Part shown: piece after piece, positions 36,220 through 45,876 of the stretch
How the letters are laid out: each line of letters opens with the position of its first letter
How positions within the stretch are numbered: position 1 is the first letter of the stretch
Source of the DNA: Pedobacter kyonggii
GTDB taxonomy: Bacteria > Bacteroidota > Bacteroidia > Sphingobacteriales > Sphingobacteriaceae
Assembly: GCF_004310665.1 (NCBI RefSeq)
Contig: NZ_SIXF01000001.1
Span: 310,001-374,000 of the forward strand
Direction: 5' to 3'
DNA: 64,000 bases
Made by a program: the position numbers and the translations under genes
Notes under the pieces: model-generated
What the model was told of the DNA's origin: nothing
Seen by the model: the letters and a program-made list of their open reading frames with translations, nothing else
The model's database searches: none

Positions 36220-36786
36220 TTAGTTTAATCTTTTTGTCAGCAGTTCTTCAACTTTTTTAAAGAACTGTAAAGGTTTTAATGTGCGCCATGGCAGATTATC
36301 AAATGCACCACCAAAGTTAATGTAATAATCGATGTTATTATCGCGAAACTCGGTGATTACATGTTCCTGAAAATTTACTCCAACAATCCAGCCATCTTCT
36401 ACTTCCTGGAACCACTCTTCATAATAACTATCGTCAGAAGCATGGAAATTTAGCACATTTTCACCTATCAGGATAAATTTATTAATGCCTTCATCCATCA
36501 TCAGCTCTAAAATATCGCGTTTCAGCAGCATAATGTCATTGTTAATGGCGTCATTCCACTCGCCTATAAATTCTATAACGGCATAACTACGATCATAATC
36601 GGCGTATAACACCTTCATGTATAAGGTATTCGAACCAAACTCGTCCCATTGCGGGTGCAATAAAAAATTGTAAATCTGCTTATCGAAGTAAAGTTCTGAA
36701 TATTCGGTATTGTAAAATGGCGAGCGCTCATCTTCTGCCGAAATATAATCATCTCTCCACTGGTAATAAGGCTCAATTTCGTGCAT
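36220..36786 (-). CDS. Conserved acidic protein of unknown function
   Basis: 188 residues, strongly acidic and rich in tyrosine and tryptophan (MHEIEPYYQWRDDYISAEDE). No signal peptide or membrane helix. The middle DILELMMDEGINKFILIGENVLNFH reads as helix plus strand. I do not recognise the family, although the full-length well-formed frame and typical codon use leave no doubt that it is a gene. It is 38 bp upstream of the Bax-inhibitor-like gene and may share its transcript. Confidence 0.75.
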   Translation of the reverse strand: MHEIEPYYQWRDDYISAEDERSPFYNTEYSELYFDKQIYNFLLHPQWDEFGSNTLYMKVLYADYDRSYAVIEFIGEWNDAINNDIMLLKRDILELMMDEGINKFILIGENVLNFHASDDSYYEEWFQEVEDGWIVGVNFQEHVITEFRDNNIDYYINFGGAFDNLPWRTLKPLQFFKKVEELLTKRLN

Positions 36787-36789
36787 ATA

Positions 36790-36893
36790 CTTTAATTATT
36801 GATTGAGTGGAACTTTGAAGGATTGAATGTTAAAGGTCATCTCTACATCGCATTATGCTATCCTTTCATTCAATCACTCTATCCTTCACTCAT
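36790..36893. repeat. ATTGAATG/CATTCAAT-word inverted repeat
   Basis: The left half contains ATTGATTGAGTGG and GAAGGATTGAATG; the right half contains TTTCATTCAATCACTC and TATCCTTCACTCA, complementary with mismatches. The hairpin fills the gap between murQ and the acidic protein gene. Confidence 0.65.
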
Positions 36894-36895
36894 TT

Positions 36896-37699
36896 CTAAT
36901 GTCCTGCTTCAACTGCTTTACGTACACTTCCATAACGTGTGAGCAACTCAGCCGCTTCATCGTAACCTATATTTAATTCATCGGCTACCATTTGTGTACC
37001 ACGGTCTACCAATTTATGATTGGTTAACTGCATATCGACCATTTTATTCCCAACTACACGCCCCAACTGAACCATAACAGTAGTGCTTAGCATGTTTAAC
37101 ACCATTTTCTGCGCCGTACCAGATTTCATACGGGTAGATCCGGTAACAAACTCAGGGCCAACCACCACTTCAACCGGAAAATCCGATTCTGCAGCAATAG
37201 GTCCACCGGTATTACAAACGATGCAACCCGTTAAAATACCATGCTTACGTGCTGTGTTTAATCCGCCGATTACATATGGCGTAGTACCTGATGCTGCCAG
37301 GCCAACCAAACAATCTTTTTCGTTAATTTCGAACTCCTGAAGATCTTTCCAGGCTTGTTCGGCATCATCTTCAGCGAATTCTACTGCTCTCCTGATCGCC
37401 GTATCTCCACCGGCAATAATTCCAACAACCCAATCAAAAGGAACACCGTATGTAGGTGGGCATTCTGATGCGTCTACTACACCTAAACGACCACTTGTAC
37501 CCGCACCTATATAAAAGAGACGGCCACCTTTTTTCATTCGCTCGGCCACTGCCGATGTCAATTTTTCGATCTGAGGCAAAGATTTTTCAACCGCAAATGC
37601 TACAGTTTTATCTTCATTATTAATGCCCTGCAAAACTTCTAACACCGACATCTGATCGATGTGGTTATAGTTAGATTCTTGCTCGGTAACTCTATTCAT
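36896..37699 (-). CDS. murQ: N-acetylmuramic acid 6-phosphate etherase
   Basis: 267 residues, SIS-domain family. It cleaves the lactyl ether of MurNAc-6-phosphate to GlcNAc-6-phosphate and lactate during cell-wall recycling. YIGAGTSGRLGVVDASECPPT (near residue 63) and VGLAASGTTPYVIGGL (near 132) form the sugar-phosphate site, and VTGSTRMKSGTAQKMVLNM (near 187) is a signature. Slightly shorter than the E. coli enzyme but complete. No uptake or kinase partner is adjacent. Confidence 0.95.
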   Translation of the reverse strand: MNRVTEQESNYNHIDQMSVLEVLQGINNEDKTVAFAVEKSLPQIEKLTSAVAERMKKGGRLFYIGAGTSGRLGVVDASECPPTYGVPFDWVVGIIAGGDTAIRRAVEFAEDDAEQAWKDLQEFEINEKDCLVGLAASGTTPYVIGGLNTARKHGILTGCIVCNTGGPIAAESDFPVEVVVGPEFVTGSTRMKSGTAQKMVLNMLSTTVMVQLGRVVGNKMVDMQLTNHKLVDRGTQMVADELNIGYDEAAELLTRYGSVRKAVEAGH

Positions 37700-37870
37700 A
37701 AATTTAATTTTGATAAAATTCGGTAAATTCTTTCTAAAAACTACCCTAAAAACCCAAAAATATCTGTCATAAATTTCAACCTATCGCTCCATTGCGTTAA
37801 TTAATGTTAAATATTATAAACAAAAGACATGAAAATGCAGTTAAAAAATATATCAACTCGCTAATTTTCA

Positions 37871-37878
37871 TAAATTTG
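37871..37878 (+). promoter_or_regulatory. -7 box of the S41 protease gene
   Basis: TAAATTTG lies 11 bp upstream of the ATG at 37890, so the mRNA leader would be only a few bases long. No clear TTTG is found at the right distance upstream. The rest of the 190-bp gap between the divergent genes shows nothing definite. Confidence 0.45.
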
Positions 37879-37889
37879 CAATAACGCTG

Positions 37890-39497
37890 ATGAAAAAAAA
37901 CACCCGAAATAACGTACTGATCGCTGTAAGCTATTCTGTAATTTTAATAGTAGGTATGTTTTTGGGCATAAAATTCATTAAAGATCAAGGTTTTGGCGTT
38001 AAAAAAAGTCCTCAGCTAGCCAACAATAGTGACGAAAAATTAAACGAAATTTTACACATCATCAACGGTAATTATGTTGATGATATTAATACCGATTCGC
38101 TTCAAAACTTACCCATAGATAGCGTTCTGCACCAACTCGATCCACATAGTGTTTACCTGCCACCAACCGATGCGCAGGATATGACCAATAACCTGGAAGG
38201 GAACTTTGAGGGTGTGGGCATAGAATATTATATGCTTAACGATACCATGATGGTTACTGGCGTGGTTAAAGATGGCCCTGCTTACCAGGCGGGGATAAAA
38301 TTGGGCGATAAAATTCTAAGTATCGATACGGCAGTTGTAAGTGGGAGAAACTTACCAAAAGACCAACTTACCGGTCGCTTTAAAGGCAGATCAGGAACAG
38401 GTGTTAGCGTGGTACTTTTACATCCAGGAGCGCAGCAAAGTAACCGCATTATGGTTACACGAGGCAAAGTAAACATCAGCAGTATTGATGCCGCTTATAT
38501 GATCAATAACGAAACCGGTTATGTGCGGATCAGTAAATTTGGCGCCAATACAGATAACGATTTCTCTGCTGCAGCCAATAACCTGAAAACAAGGGGCATG
38601 AAAAAACTGATTCTTGATCTGCGCGATAATGGAGGAGGTTATTTTACTGCTGCTACAGGCCTGGCCGATCAGTTTTTAGCAGAGAACAAACTTATAGTAT
38701 ATACACAGGGTAAACATGAGCCACGTACCGATTATTTTTCTACAGGCACTGGCGCTTTTCAAAATGGCAAACTCGCTATCCTGATTAATGAAAATACGGC
38801 TTCGGCCAGCGAAATTGTAGCTGGAGCCATCCAGGATCTGGGGCGCGGAATTATTGTTGGTCGCCGTTCTTTTGGCAAAGGTTTGGTACAAGAGCAATTT
38901 GCTTTTGGTGATGGCTCTGCATTGAACTTGACCATTGCAAGGTATTACACACCATCTGGTCGTAGTATCCAAAAATCTTATAAAAAAGGTTACGACGCCT
39001 ACAAACATGAATTAGACGAACGCATGATGGACGGAGAGCTTACCGGAGATCGGGCCTCTTTTCAGGACTCTGTTGAGAAAACAGAAGGTGTAAATATTCA
39101 GCCGAACAGAAAAGTTAAACCGATTGGCGGTATCCAGCCTGATGTATTTGTAAAATTAGACACGAGTGGCTACAATAAGTTTTACAGCAATTTAGTGAGC
39201 AAAAAAGTGCTTTCTGATTATGTATTTAATGTACTTACCAATAAGTATAGCGCCAGTTTCGTAGAGCAGAATATCAATATCTTCACTATAAATGATAACG
39301 ACTTTAAAGACTTTATCGGGTATCTCCAACGCAAAAATGTAGCGATAGACCGTTTTCAATTGTATAATTCGAAAAACGTGATCTTGAATGATTTAAAAGC
39401 TTTGCTTTGCCGTTATTACCTGGGCGATGTAGGCTATTATAAGGCTGCAAACCAAACCGACAACGCCGTAAGACAAGCGCTACTTAACCTTCAATAG
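37890..39497 (+). CDS. C-terminal-processing peptidase, S41 family
   Basis: 535 residues, periplasmic serine protease of the CtpA/Prc type. An N-terminal membrane helix (about 9-28) is followed by a helical cap with the SVLHQLDPHSVYL motif, a PDZ domain (about 85-170) that selects substrates, and the S41 core. The catalytic serine lies in NENTASASEIVAGA (near residue 306) and the lysine in RRSFGKGLVQ (near 328). About 150 residues follow, which is usual for the Bacteroidota form. Monocistronic. Confidence 0.93.
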   Translation: MKKNTRNNVLIAVSYSVILIVGMFLGIKFIKDQGFGVKKSPQLANNSDEKLNEILHIINGNYVDDINTDSLQNLPIDSVLHQLDPHSVYLPPTDAQDMTNNLEGNFEGVGIEYYMLNDTMMVTGVVKDGPAYQAGIKLGDKILSIDTAVVSGRNLPKDQLTGRFKGRSGTGVSVVLLHPGAQQSNRIMVTRGKVNISSIDAAYMINNETGYVRISKFGANTDNDFSAAANNLKTRGMKKLILDLRDNGGGYFTAATGLADQFLAENKLIVYTQGKHEPRTDYFSTGTGAFQNGKLAILINENTASASEIVAGAIQDLGRGIIVGRRSFGKGLVQEQFAFGDGSALNLTIARYYTPSGRSIQKSYKKGYDAYKHELDERMMDGELTGDRASFQDSVEKTEGVNIQPNRKVKPIGGIQPDVFVKLDTSGYNKFYSNLVSKKVLSDYVFNVLTNKYSASFVEQNINIFTINDNDFKDFIGYLQRKNVAIDRFQLYNSKNVILNDLKALLCRYYLGDVGYYKAANQTDNAVRQALLNLQ

Positions 39498-39622
39498 CCA
39501 TATTTTATATGCTATGGCGAATAAACTCAGACACTAAAAAGAATTTTAATTCCACAAAAATAACGTTTTTCGATATAATATTCTTAATTTAAAACAATCA
39601 GTAATACTATATTTTGTTTTGT

Positions 39623-39630
39623 TAATTTTG
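39623..39630 (+). promoter_or_regulatory. -7 box of the histidine-decarboxylase-like gene
   Basis: TAATTTTG fits TAnnTTTG and lies 18 bp before the ATG at 39649. The AT-rich sequence upstream contains more TTTTG words, so the exact -33 element is ambiguous. Confidence 0.4.
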
Positions 39631-39648
39631 TCAGCAAATCATATCTTT

Positions 39649-40782
39649 ATGAAAGCGAGCAAATTAAAGGAAAAAGATCAGCAGATATTAAATGATCTGC
39701 TAGCGCATGTTAAAGAACAGACCGATTTATTCTTAGGTTATCCTGTTTCGAAGGACTTTGATTATCAGGCACTTTCTGATTTTTTAAAGTATCCGATGAA
39801 CAACCTGGGTGATCCTTTCGTTACTTCAACCTATGCAGTAGGCTCACGTGAGCTGGAAAAAGAAGTAGTACAGTTTTTTGCCGAGCTTTTCCGTGCACCT
39901 GCAGATAATTGGTGGGGTTATGTAACCAATGGTGGCTCAGAAGGAAATCTTTACGGCTTGTATCTTGCCCGCGAATTACATCCTAAAGGAATGGTTTATT
40001 ACTCTGAAGCTACACATTATAGTGTGCAAAAGAACCTGCACTTACTCAATATGTCGAATATCGTTATCCGCACCCAGGAAAATGGAGAAATCGATTACGA
40101 AGACCTTGAACACACCATTAGGATGAACCGCCATATGCCTGTTATCATCATGGCCAATATTGGCACCACCATGACCGAAGCACGTGATGATGTTGCCAAA
40201 ATTAAAAGCATCTTAAAAAAACTGGCTATCCAACATTATTATATCCACGCTGACGCAGCACTTTCTGGCACGTACAGTGCATTAATTGAACCAAGACCAG
40301 CATTCGACTTTGAAGATGGCGCAGACAGCATCGCCATTAGTGGTCACAAGTTTTTTGGTTCGCCGATGCCTTGCGGTGTGGTGATTGCCAAAAAATCGAA
40401 CCGTGATCGGATTGCCCGTTCGGTGGCTTACATCGGAAGTGTTGATACCACCATTACCGGATCTAGAAATGGCCATAGCCCCTTGTTTTTATGGCACACC
40501 ATTAAACGTTTGGGCATAACAGGTTTAAAAAGCAGAGCCATGCACAGTTTAGCAACAGCAGCTTATACCGAACAAAAACTTAAAGCGCTGGGTATTGCCG
40601 CGTGGCGAAATGCGAATGCCATAACCGTAAACTTCCCTACCCCATCTGCAGCAATCTGCAAAAAATGGCAGTTGGCAGCAGAGCAGGGAAATTCGCATAT
40701 CATCTGCATGCCTAACGTAATGCAATCGCATATCGATCTTTTGACTGCTGACCTTGAAGCTGAAATGGTGTTGCAGGATTGA
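39649..40782 (+). CDS. PLP-dependent histidine-decarboxylase-like enzyme
   Basis: 377 residues, close in length and motifs to PLP histidine decarboxylases (about 378 residues). The core YVTNGGSEGNLYGLYLAR (near residue 90), YYIHADAALSGTY (near 205) and the Schiff-base lysine in ISGHKFFGSPMPCGVV (near 232) are all present. The likely reaction is histidine to histamine, but related enzymes act on other amino acids, so I leave out a gene symbol. Start set at 39649 (MKASKLKEKD); ten upstream codons fall on the promoter. No histidine/histamine antiporter is next to it. Confidence 0.85.
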   Translation: MKASKLKEKDQQILNDLLAHVKEQTDLFLGYPVSKDFDYQALSDFLKYPMNNLGDPFVTSTYAVGSRELEKEVVQFFAELFRAPADNWWGYVTNGGSEGNLYGLYLARELHPKGMVYYSEATHYSVQKNLHLLNMSNIVIRTQENGEIDYEDLEHTIRMNRHMPVIIMANIGTTMTEARDDVAKIKSILKKLAIQHYYIHADAALSGTYSALIEPRPAFDFEDGADSIAISGHKFFGSPMPCGVVIAKKSNRDRIARSVAYIGSVDTTITGSRNGHSPLFLWHTIKRLGITGLKSRAMHSLATAAYTEQKLKALGIAAWRNANAITVNFPTPSAAICKKWQLAAEQGNSHIICMPNVMQSHIDLLTADLEAEMVLQD

Positions 40783-40890
40783 CGCAATGTAAACATTTCA
40801 ATGAAGCCGATGTTTAATAACGATGCTAAATTAGTATTTACACGTTAAACACACTTATTGATAAGTTAATTGTATAATGGCTAATCAATT

Positions 40891-40959
40891 TCCCGCTAAT
40901 CACACAGATTAACGTAGCGTAAAATTACAAATCAGCGCTTTTCTGCGAAATTTGCGGGA
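40891..40959. repeat. REP-like element with CCCGC/GCGGG ends
   Basis: TCCCGCTAATCACACAGATT and TTTTCTGCGAAATTTGCGGGA form the ends of a partly self-complementary AT-rich unit. A fragment in similar style (CCACAGATAAGGAGGATGAG) occurs near 42430. No gene is seen from 40783 to 40990. Confidence 0.6.
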
Positions 40960-40992
40960 GATTATATGCATCTTTTTAAGACATAATACTAG

Positions 40993-41058
40993 ATGAAAAT
41001 AATAATTGTAGGCGCAACAGGCACACTGGGCAAAAAAGTAGCTGAAGCTTTTGGCTAA
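40993..41058 (+). pseudogene. N-terminal stub of a short-chain dehydrogenase
   Basis: The 21-residue frame MKIIIVGATGTLGKKVAEAF plus one residue shows a textbook Rossmann start (GATGTLG) of an SDR protein, then stops with TAA. No continuation is found in other frames before the GNAT gene at 41190. This is the remnant of a deleted gene. Confidence 0.7.
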
Positions 41059-41189
41059 TATCCTGCTGTACATTCTATCTGAAGAAAATCGATGTAATTC
41101 CCATCAGGTTTAATTAACAAAAGCTTGTTCTAAAATTTTGGTTATTCAAAAACCAAAGCTTTATATTAGTCTATCTAACAAACTCAAGC

Positions 41190-41696
41190 ATGATAGAAAC
41201 AGAACGTCTCATTTTAAAACCCTTAACACACGATCAGCTTTTAAAATACATTAAAGATGATCATTCTTTAGAACAAGAGTTTGGTCTTTTGCCAACCAAA
41301 AAAAACATCTCACCTTCGCTTCATGATGCTTTGGAAGAAACAATTTTACCTAACGTTTTCGATAAGGATAAAGATTATCTGTACCATACCTTATGGACAA
41401 TCATATCTAAGCCCGATCATAGAATGGTAGGCGATATCTGTTTTGTTGGTGAGCCTGATCCAAATGGCGAAATTGAGATCGGTTATGGTACTTACGAGGA
41501 ATTTAGAGGTAAGGGCTTTATGACGGAAGCCGTTGGCCGATTAATAGAATGGGCTAAGGAACAGCCAAAAGTGAAATCCGTTTTTGCCGCTACCACAAAA
41601 GACAATGTGGCCTCGTATTCCATTTTAGAAAAAAACAACTTTATCCATATTGGAGAAGTTGATGATATGTTAAGCTGGAAAATTAAATTGAAATGA
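41190..41696 (+). CDS. GNAT-family N-acetyltransferase, RimJ/RimL type
   Basis: 168 residues. Starts IETERLILKPLTHDQL, typical of RimJ/RimL-like acetyltransferases. GEIEIGYGTYEEFRGKGFMTEAV (near 95-115) carries the acetyl-CoA loop (R-G-K-G) and NVASYSILEKNNFIHIGEV the C-terminal motif. The substrate is unknown. It stands alone between a pseudogene stub and a palindrome-rich gap. Confidence 0.85.
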   Translation: MIETERLILKPLTHDQLLKYIKDDHSLEQEFGLLPTKKNISPSLHDALEETILPNVFDKDKDYLYHTLWTIISKPDHRMVGDICFVGEPDPNGEIEIGYGTYEEFRGKGFMTEAVGRLIEWAKEQPKVKSVFAATTKDNVASYSILEKNNFIHIGEVDDMLSWKIKLK

Positions 41697-41810
41697 TTTA
41701 ATACATCGTCATCGTTTGCAACGAGGACGATACTAAAAAGATGCTGACCTCGAGTAGATTAGGCCTCCCTCGTTAGTCGGGATTTTGCAACCGTTTTGAG
41801 TTTAGACTTT

Positions 41811-41857
41811 TGTGGATTGCAAATCCACAGCGCAGTGCGACGAGATTACAAATCTCG
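41811..41857. repeat. Two adjacent palindromes
   Basis: TGTGGATT/AATCCACA (41811-41829) and CGAGATT/AATCTCG (41841-41857), 11 bp apart, form two hairpins between convergent GNAT genes. REP-like; no T-run. Confidence 0.75.
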
Positions 41858-41892
41858 ACGAACAAACACCATTGATCCACGTTTGCAATGTG

Positions 41893-42402
41893 CTACACCA
41901 CGATCTCAAACAAGCTTAAACTGATTCCTTCATAGTGTTTTGGTAGCCCATCGGTTTTTTCCATGCTCACCACCCCAACATAATCAAAGCCACAGCCTGT
42001 ATAATATTCGAGTAGTTTTTCATTATCCGCCCAGGTGTCCATCCTGATAAATTTAATGTCGTTCTTTGCTGCGTAATCCTTAGCCCATTTTATAATTTCC
42101 TTCACAAAAGAATAGCCTCTAAATTCGGGATGGGTTACAATCCTATGGATATAAATCGCATCGTGATCCCGTTCTCCCCAAATTAACTGATCGTTAAACG
42201 TAACCGCAAATACACAGGCCATCACGCCATCTACAAGAATTTTATATTGGCGGTTTTCATCAATTTCGGTTTGCACCATTTCTCTGCTAAAGCCTTGCCA
42301 ATGTTTATTAAATACTTTCTTTTGGTGGGCAATAGCCATATCGTAAAATTCGAAAATGGCATCGATGTCAGCTACCAAGCTATTTTGTACTTGTAATTGC
42401 AT
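41893..42402 (-). CDS. GNAT-family N-acetyltransferase
   Basis: 169 residues from ATG at 42402 (MQLQVQNSLVADID). IYIHRIVTHPEFRGYSFVKEIIKWAKDYA (near residues 90-118) matches the GNAT acetyl-CoA region, though the usual R-G-x-G loop reads RGYS. FIRMDTWADNEKLLEYYTGCGFDYVG follows the pattern of strand 5 and helix 4. Substrate unknown. Confidence 0.82.
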   Translation of the reverse strand: MQLQVQNSLVADIDAIFEFYDMAIAHQKKVFNKHWQGFSREMVQTEIDENRQYKILVDGVMACVFAVTFNDQLIWGERDHDAIYIHRIVTHPEFRGYSFVKEIIKWAKDYAAKNDIKFIRMDTWADNEKLLEYYTGCGFDYVGVVSMEKTDGLPKHYEGISLSLFEIVV

Positions 42403-42514
42403 GAAGCAAAGGTAATGGTATTTTTTTACCACAGATAAGGAGGATGAGCACAGATTTAGGAAAGTAGACCACCTATTGTAATCTCTACGAACAAAACAGA
42501 TTGCGGCTATTGGC

Positions 42515-42584
42515 CGTCATTCCCACGCAGGTGGGAATCTTAAAGCTTAGTGCATTAGGGTTCCCAATCAAGTTGGGAATGACG
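42515..42584. repeat. Double-hairpin REP element (CGTCATTCCCA family)
   Basis: CGTCATTCCCACGCAGGTGGGAATC folds on itself (TTCCCA..TGGGAA), TTCCCAATCAAGTTGGGAA folds on itself, and the outer ends CGTCATTCCCA (42515) and TGGGAATGACG (to 42584) are complementary. It is a larger relative of the palindrome at 27733-27761. Confidence 0.85.
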
Positions 42585-42652
42585 ATCTCTATATAAATAT
42601 CGCTTCAGCTCCAATGTTCCGTAAAAAATGATCATTCAGAATGACAAAAAAC

Positions 42653-42693
42653 AAAAACAGGGCTGCTTTCGCTATGAATGCAGCCCTGTTTTT
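42653..42693. terminator. Terminator of der
   Basis: A 14-bp stem AAAAACAGGGCTGC / GCAGCCCTGTTTTT with a 13-base loop, A-rich on one side and T-rich on the other, works in both directions. It lies 44 bp after the der stop. Confidence 0.85.
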
Positions 42694-42736
42694 AATTATA
42701 TTGTAGGTATCCCGACCTTAAACCTTTAGCCTTAGC

Positions 42737-44038
42737 CTATTTCTGTCTGAAATAAATCTGGATCGGTGCACCAGAAAAATCAAAGTTTTCTCTCAATTTA
42801 TTCTCGATGAAACGTTTATACGGATCTTTAATGTACTGTGGTAAGTTGCAGAAAAAGGCAAACATTGGCGAAGTAGCATTAATTTGCGTGATGTATTTAA
42901 TTTTAATGTGTTTTCCTTTTAATGCCGGTGGTGGGAATTTCTCGATCAGCGGCAACATCACATCGTTTAATTTAGATGTAGGGATTTTCTTGCTACGGTT
43001 TTTATAAACTTCTAAAGCCGCTTCAATTGCTTTGAAGATACGTTGCTTGTTTAATACCGAAGTAAATACAATTGGCACATCGGTAAAAGGGCGGATACGC
43101 TCGTGGATCTGCTCTTCGAAAGCTTTCATGGTTTGGGTATTCTTTTCGATCAAATCCCATTTGTTTACCAGAATTACGATACCTTTTTTGTTCTTCTCGG
43201 CCAGGTGGAAGATATTAATATCCTGACTTTCGATTCCTTCTACGGCATCGATCATTAATACCACAACATCAGCTTCTTCTAAAGCTTTAATGGTACGCAT
43301 TACCGAATAAAACTCTAAGTTTTCTTTAACCTTTGTTTTTTTACGTAATCCAGCAGTATCGATCAACATAAACTCATGACCGAACTGGTTATAATGGATT
43401 TTGATCGAGTCGCGGGTTGTACCTGCATTTGCAGTAACGATATTACGCTCTTTACCAATTAATGCATTAACCAAAGAAGATTTACCCACATTAGGGCGGC
43501 CTGCGATGGTAATTTTAGGCAATTGATTTTCTTCTTCCGGAATATCTTCGAAATTTTTAACAATCTCATCCAACAACTCCCCTGTTCCAGAACCAGTCAT
43601 TGATGACAATGGATATACTTCGCCTAATCCGAAACCATAAAAAGTATGGATTTCGTTATATAAAGCGGTATTATCAACTTTATTTGCACAAACATAAACG
43701 GGTTTATTACTTCTGCGCAATACCTGGGCAATGTCGTCATCTAAATCGGTGATGCCTGTGGTTACATCAACCATAAAGATTAATACGCTGGCTTCTTCGA
43801 TGGCGATCATTACCTGCTCACGGATGGCGGCTTCGTAAACATCTTCTGAGTTGGCTACATAACCACCAGTATCGATTACTGTAAATTGTCTGTCTGTCCA
43901 CTCACCCACTCCATAGTGCCTATCGCGGGTTACCCCGCTGATATCATCTACAATCGCCTTACGGCTTTCGGTTAATCTATTAAAAAGGGTGCTCTTGCCT
44001 ACGTTTGGCCTGCCTACGATGGCTATAATATTACTCAT
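42737..44038 (-). CDS. der: Ribosome-assembly GTPase Der (EngA)
   Basis: 433 residues, two tandem GTPase domains and a C-terminal KH-like domain; required for 50S subunit maturation. The two P-loops are [11 protein letters not shown] (near residue 8) and [15 protein letters not shown] (near 181). DTGGY and DTAGLRKK are the G3 motifs and NKVD/NKWD the G4 motifs. Length normal. It is separated from the thioredoxin-like gene by 154 bp containing a word-repeat hairpin. Confidence 0.97.
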   Translation of the reverse strand: MSNIIAIVGRPNVGKSTLFNRLTESRKAIVDDISGVTRDRHYGVGEWTDRQFTVIDTGGYVANSEDVYEAAIREQVMIAIEEASVLIFMVDVTTGITDLDDDIAQVLRRSNKPVYVCANKVDNTALYNEIHTFYGFGLGEVYPLSSMTGSGTGELLDEIVKNFEDIPEEENQLPKITIAGRPNVGKSSLVNALIGKERNIVTANAGTTRDSIKIHYNQFGHEFMLIDTAGLRKKTKVKENLEFYSVMRTIKALEEADVVVLMIDAVEGIESQDINIFHLAEKNKKGIVILVNKWDLIEKNTQTMKAFEEQIHERIRPFTDVPIVFTSVLNKQRIFKAIEAALEVYKNRSKKIPTSKLNDVMLPLIEKFPPPALKGKHIKIKYITQINATSPMFAFFCNLPQYIKDPYKRFIENKLRENFDFSGAPIQIYFRQK

Positions 44039-44041
44039 GGT

Positions 44042-44140
44042 GTTCTTTTGATAGTTAATGGCTTATAGTTAATGGTCGTGGTGTTTAGGCAAGCTGCTCA
44101 AACTATTTGGCTATCAGCCATTGACTATCAACTACTAACC
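44042..44140. repeat. ATAGTTAATGGC-word inverted repeat upstream of der
   Basis: GATAGTTAATGGCTTATAGTT on the left pairs with GGCTATCAGCCATTGACTATC on the right, across about 40 bases. Another degenerate-word hairpin filling a gap between genes. Confidence 0.7.
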
Positions 44141-44192
44141 GATTTATTTCGGGCTGCAAAGGTACGGTTATTTTTTGTAACCTCTATTAATA

Positions 44193-44699
44193 TTAATTTT
44201 TATACTTTTCTAAAAGTCCTTTTATTACTTCTTCGGTTAATTGATTTCCCTGCAATAAAGGGAAGCCCTCCCACCTAACAATTCCTTTCGGATCGATAAG
44301 AATAGCATGCGGAATACCTTTAACCTGAAGTGAGTCTTTTACTGTCCCCTTAGTGTCTATGGCTTCAAAATAGTTGATTTTAGGATTATTAAAAGCTTCT
44401 ACTTTTTCTACTGCTTCATCAGAAACACCAATAATGACAATTTTATCGGCATATTTCTTTTGGATATCGTTCAATGTAGGGATATATGCCCTGCATGGTC
44501 CGCACCAGGTTGCCCAAAAATCGATCAGCACAAACTTCCCTTTAGTATCGGGCTGTTTTGAAATCCATTTTTCAACAACCAGGTCTGGCGCTTTTTCGTT
44601 CAGGATAGATTTTGCCCACAATTTTTTACCATTGTTTGATTCCTGGGCAAAAACTGCTGTACCGATCAGCAGCAAGAGAAACGTTAAATTTTTCTTCAT
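44193..44699 (-). CDS. TlpA-like exported thioredoxin-fold protein
   Basis: 168 residues with a signal peptide (MKKNLTFLLLLIGTAVFAQ) and a TlpA/ResA thioredoxin fold. The redox motif is DFWATWCGPCRAYIPTL (near residue 66-83), with a cis-proline in KGIPHAILIDPKG (near 135). It probably reduces or oxidises disulfides in the periplasm. It lies between der and era on the same strand, 16 bp after era. The partner protein is unknown. Confidence 0.9.
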   Translation of the reverse strand: MKKNLTFLLLLIGTAVFAQESNNGKKLWAKSILNEKAPDLVVEKWISKQPDTKGKFVLIDFWATWCGPCRAYIPTLNDIQKKYADKIVIIGVSDEAVEKVEAFNNPKINYFEAIDTKGTVKDSLQVKGIPHAILIDPKGIVRWEGFPLLQGNQLTEEVIKGLLEKYKN

Positions 44700-44715
44700 A
44701 TCCTAAAAATCGAAA

Positions 44716-45612
44716 TTAATTATCGTAACCGAAGCTTTTTAAATAATTCTTTTTACTTCTCCAGTCGGGAATTACCTTCACAAACATCTCCAGGAAAACC
44801 TTGTTGTCTAAAAATTTCTCAATTTCTAAACGTGCTTCGGTACCTACCTTCTTCAACATGCTCCCGGCTGTACCGATTAAAATGTTCTTTTGCGAATCGC
44901 GTTCGACCACAATTTCTGCAGTAATCCTGATCAATGCACCTTTACCGTTTTTCATTTCCTCTTCTTTAAAACTCTTCACAATTACCTCGGTACTGTAAGG
45001 AATTTCTTTCTGATAATTAAGGAAGATTTTTTCACGGATAATCTCCGAAACAAAGAAACGTTCTGAACGATCGGTTAAATCTTCTTTGTCGTAATATGGT
45101 GGATGTTCTGGCAACATTTCGAGCACGCGATCCAATAATCCGTCGACATTGTGTTTATGCAAAGCCGAAATTGCATAAATAGCAACCGGATTTAACTTCT
45201 CCTGCCAATAGGCAATCTTCTCGTCAACCTGTTCTTGTAATGCTTTATCTATTTTATTGATGAGTACAATTGTAGGGATATTACGGTTCAGAATTTTCTC
45301 CAGAACGTCTTCCTCATCGTGCTCTTCGTTGATGTCGGTTACGAATAAAAGTACGTCGGCATCGGTCAAAGATCCGTTAACAAAGCTCATCATACTCTCT
45401 TGTAAACTGTATTTTGGCTTAATTATACCCGGAGTATCAGAGAAAACGATCTGATATTCTTCTTCATTTACGATACCTAAAATGCGGTGTCTTGTGGTTT
45501 GTGCCTTAGGAGTTATAATGCTAAGTCGCTCGCCTACAAGCACATTCATGAGGGTAGATTTACCTACATTTGGTTTACCTATTATACTAACAAAACCTGC
45601 TTTATGCGCCAT
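44716..45612 (-). CDS. era: GTPase Era
   Basis: 298 residues, an essential GTPase that binds the 3' end of 16S rRNA during 30S maturation. [19 protein letters not shown] (P-loop, near residue 8), DTPGIIKPKY and NKID are present. The C-terminal KH domain starts around 200, with RITAEIVVERDSQKNILIGTAG at its core. The start is placed at 45612 (MAHKAGFVSI); the 11 codons upstream look non-coding. Confidence 0.97.
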   Translation of the reverse strand: MAHKAGFVSIIGKPNVGKSTLMNVLVGERLSIITPKAQTTRHRILGIVNEEEYQIVFSDTPGIIKPKYSLQESMMSFVNGSLTDADVLLFVTDINEEHDEEDVLEKILNRNIPTIVLINKIDKALQEQVDEKIAYWQEKLNPVAIYAISALHKHNVDGLLDRVLEMLPEHPPYYDKEDLTDRSERFFVSEIIREKIFLNYQKEIPYSTEVIVKSFKEEEMKNGKGALIRITAEIVVERDSQKNILIGTAGSMLKKVGTEARLEIEKFLDNKVFLEMFVKVIPDWRSKKNYLKSFGYDN

Positions 45613-45633
45613 TAAAATATTTTTTAAAAAAAA

Positions 45634-45665
45634 TTTGCAGCACAAAGAAACGAATTATATCTTTG
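45634..45665 (+). promoter_or_regulatory. Promoter of the tRNA cluster
   Basis: TTTG (45634-45637), a 20-base spacer and TATCTTTG (45658-45665) match the Bacteroidota consensus closely. It lies about 60 bp before the first tRNA. No comparable promoter is visible before the second tRNA pair. Confidence 0.7.
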
Positions 45666-45726
45666 CATTCCAATTCGGAAACAGAGTTAAGGATTTAATT
45701 CAAAGAAAAAAACGAGTTGTATAGAG

Positions 45727-45802
<76 letters not shown>

Positions 45803-45876
45803 AGAAGTTGGGAGTTGAGAGTTTTAAGTTGGGAGTTTCTCCAAACTAAAGCTCCAAAGTCAAAACTCAAATTAAT

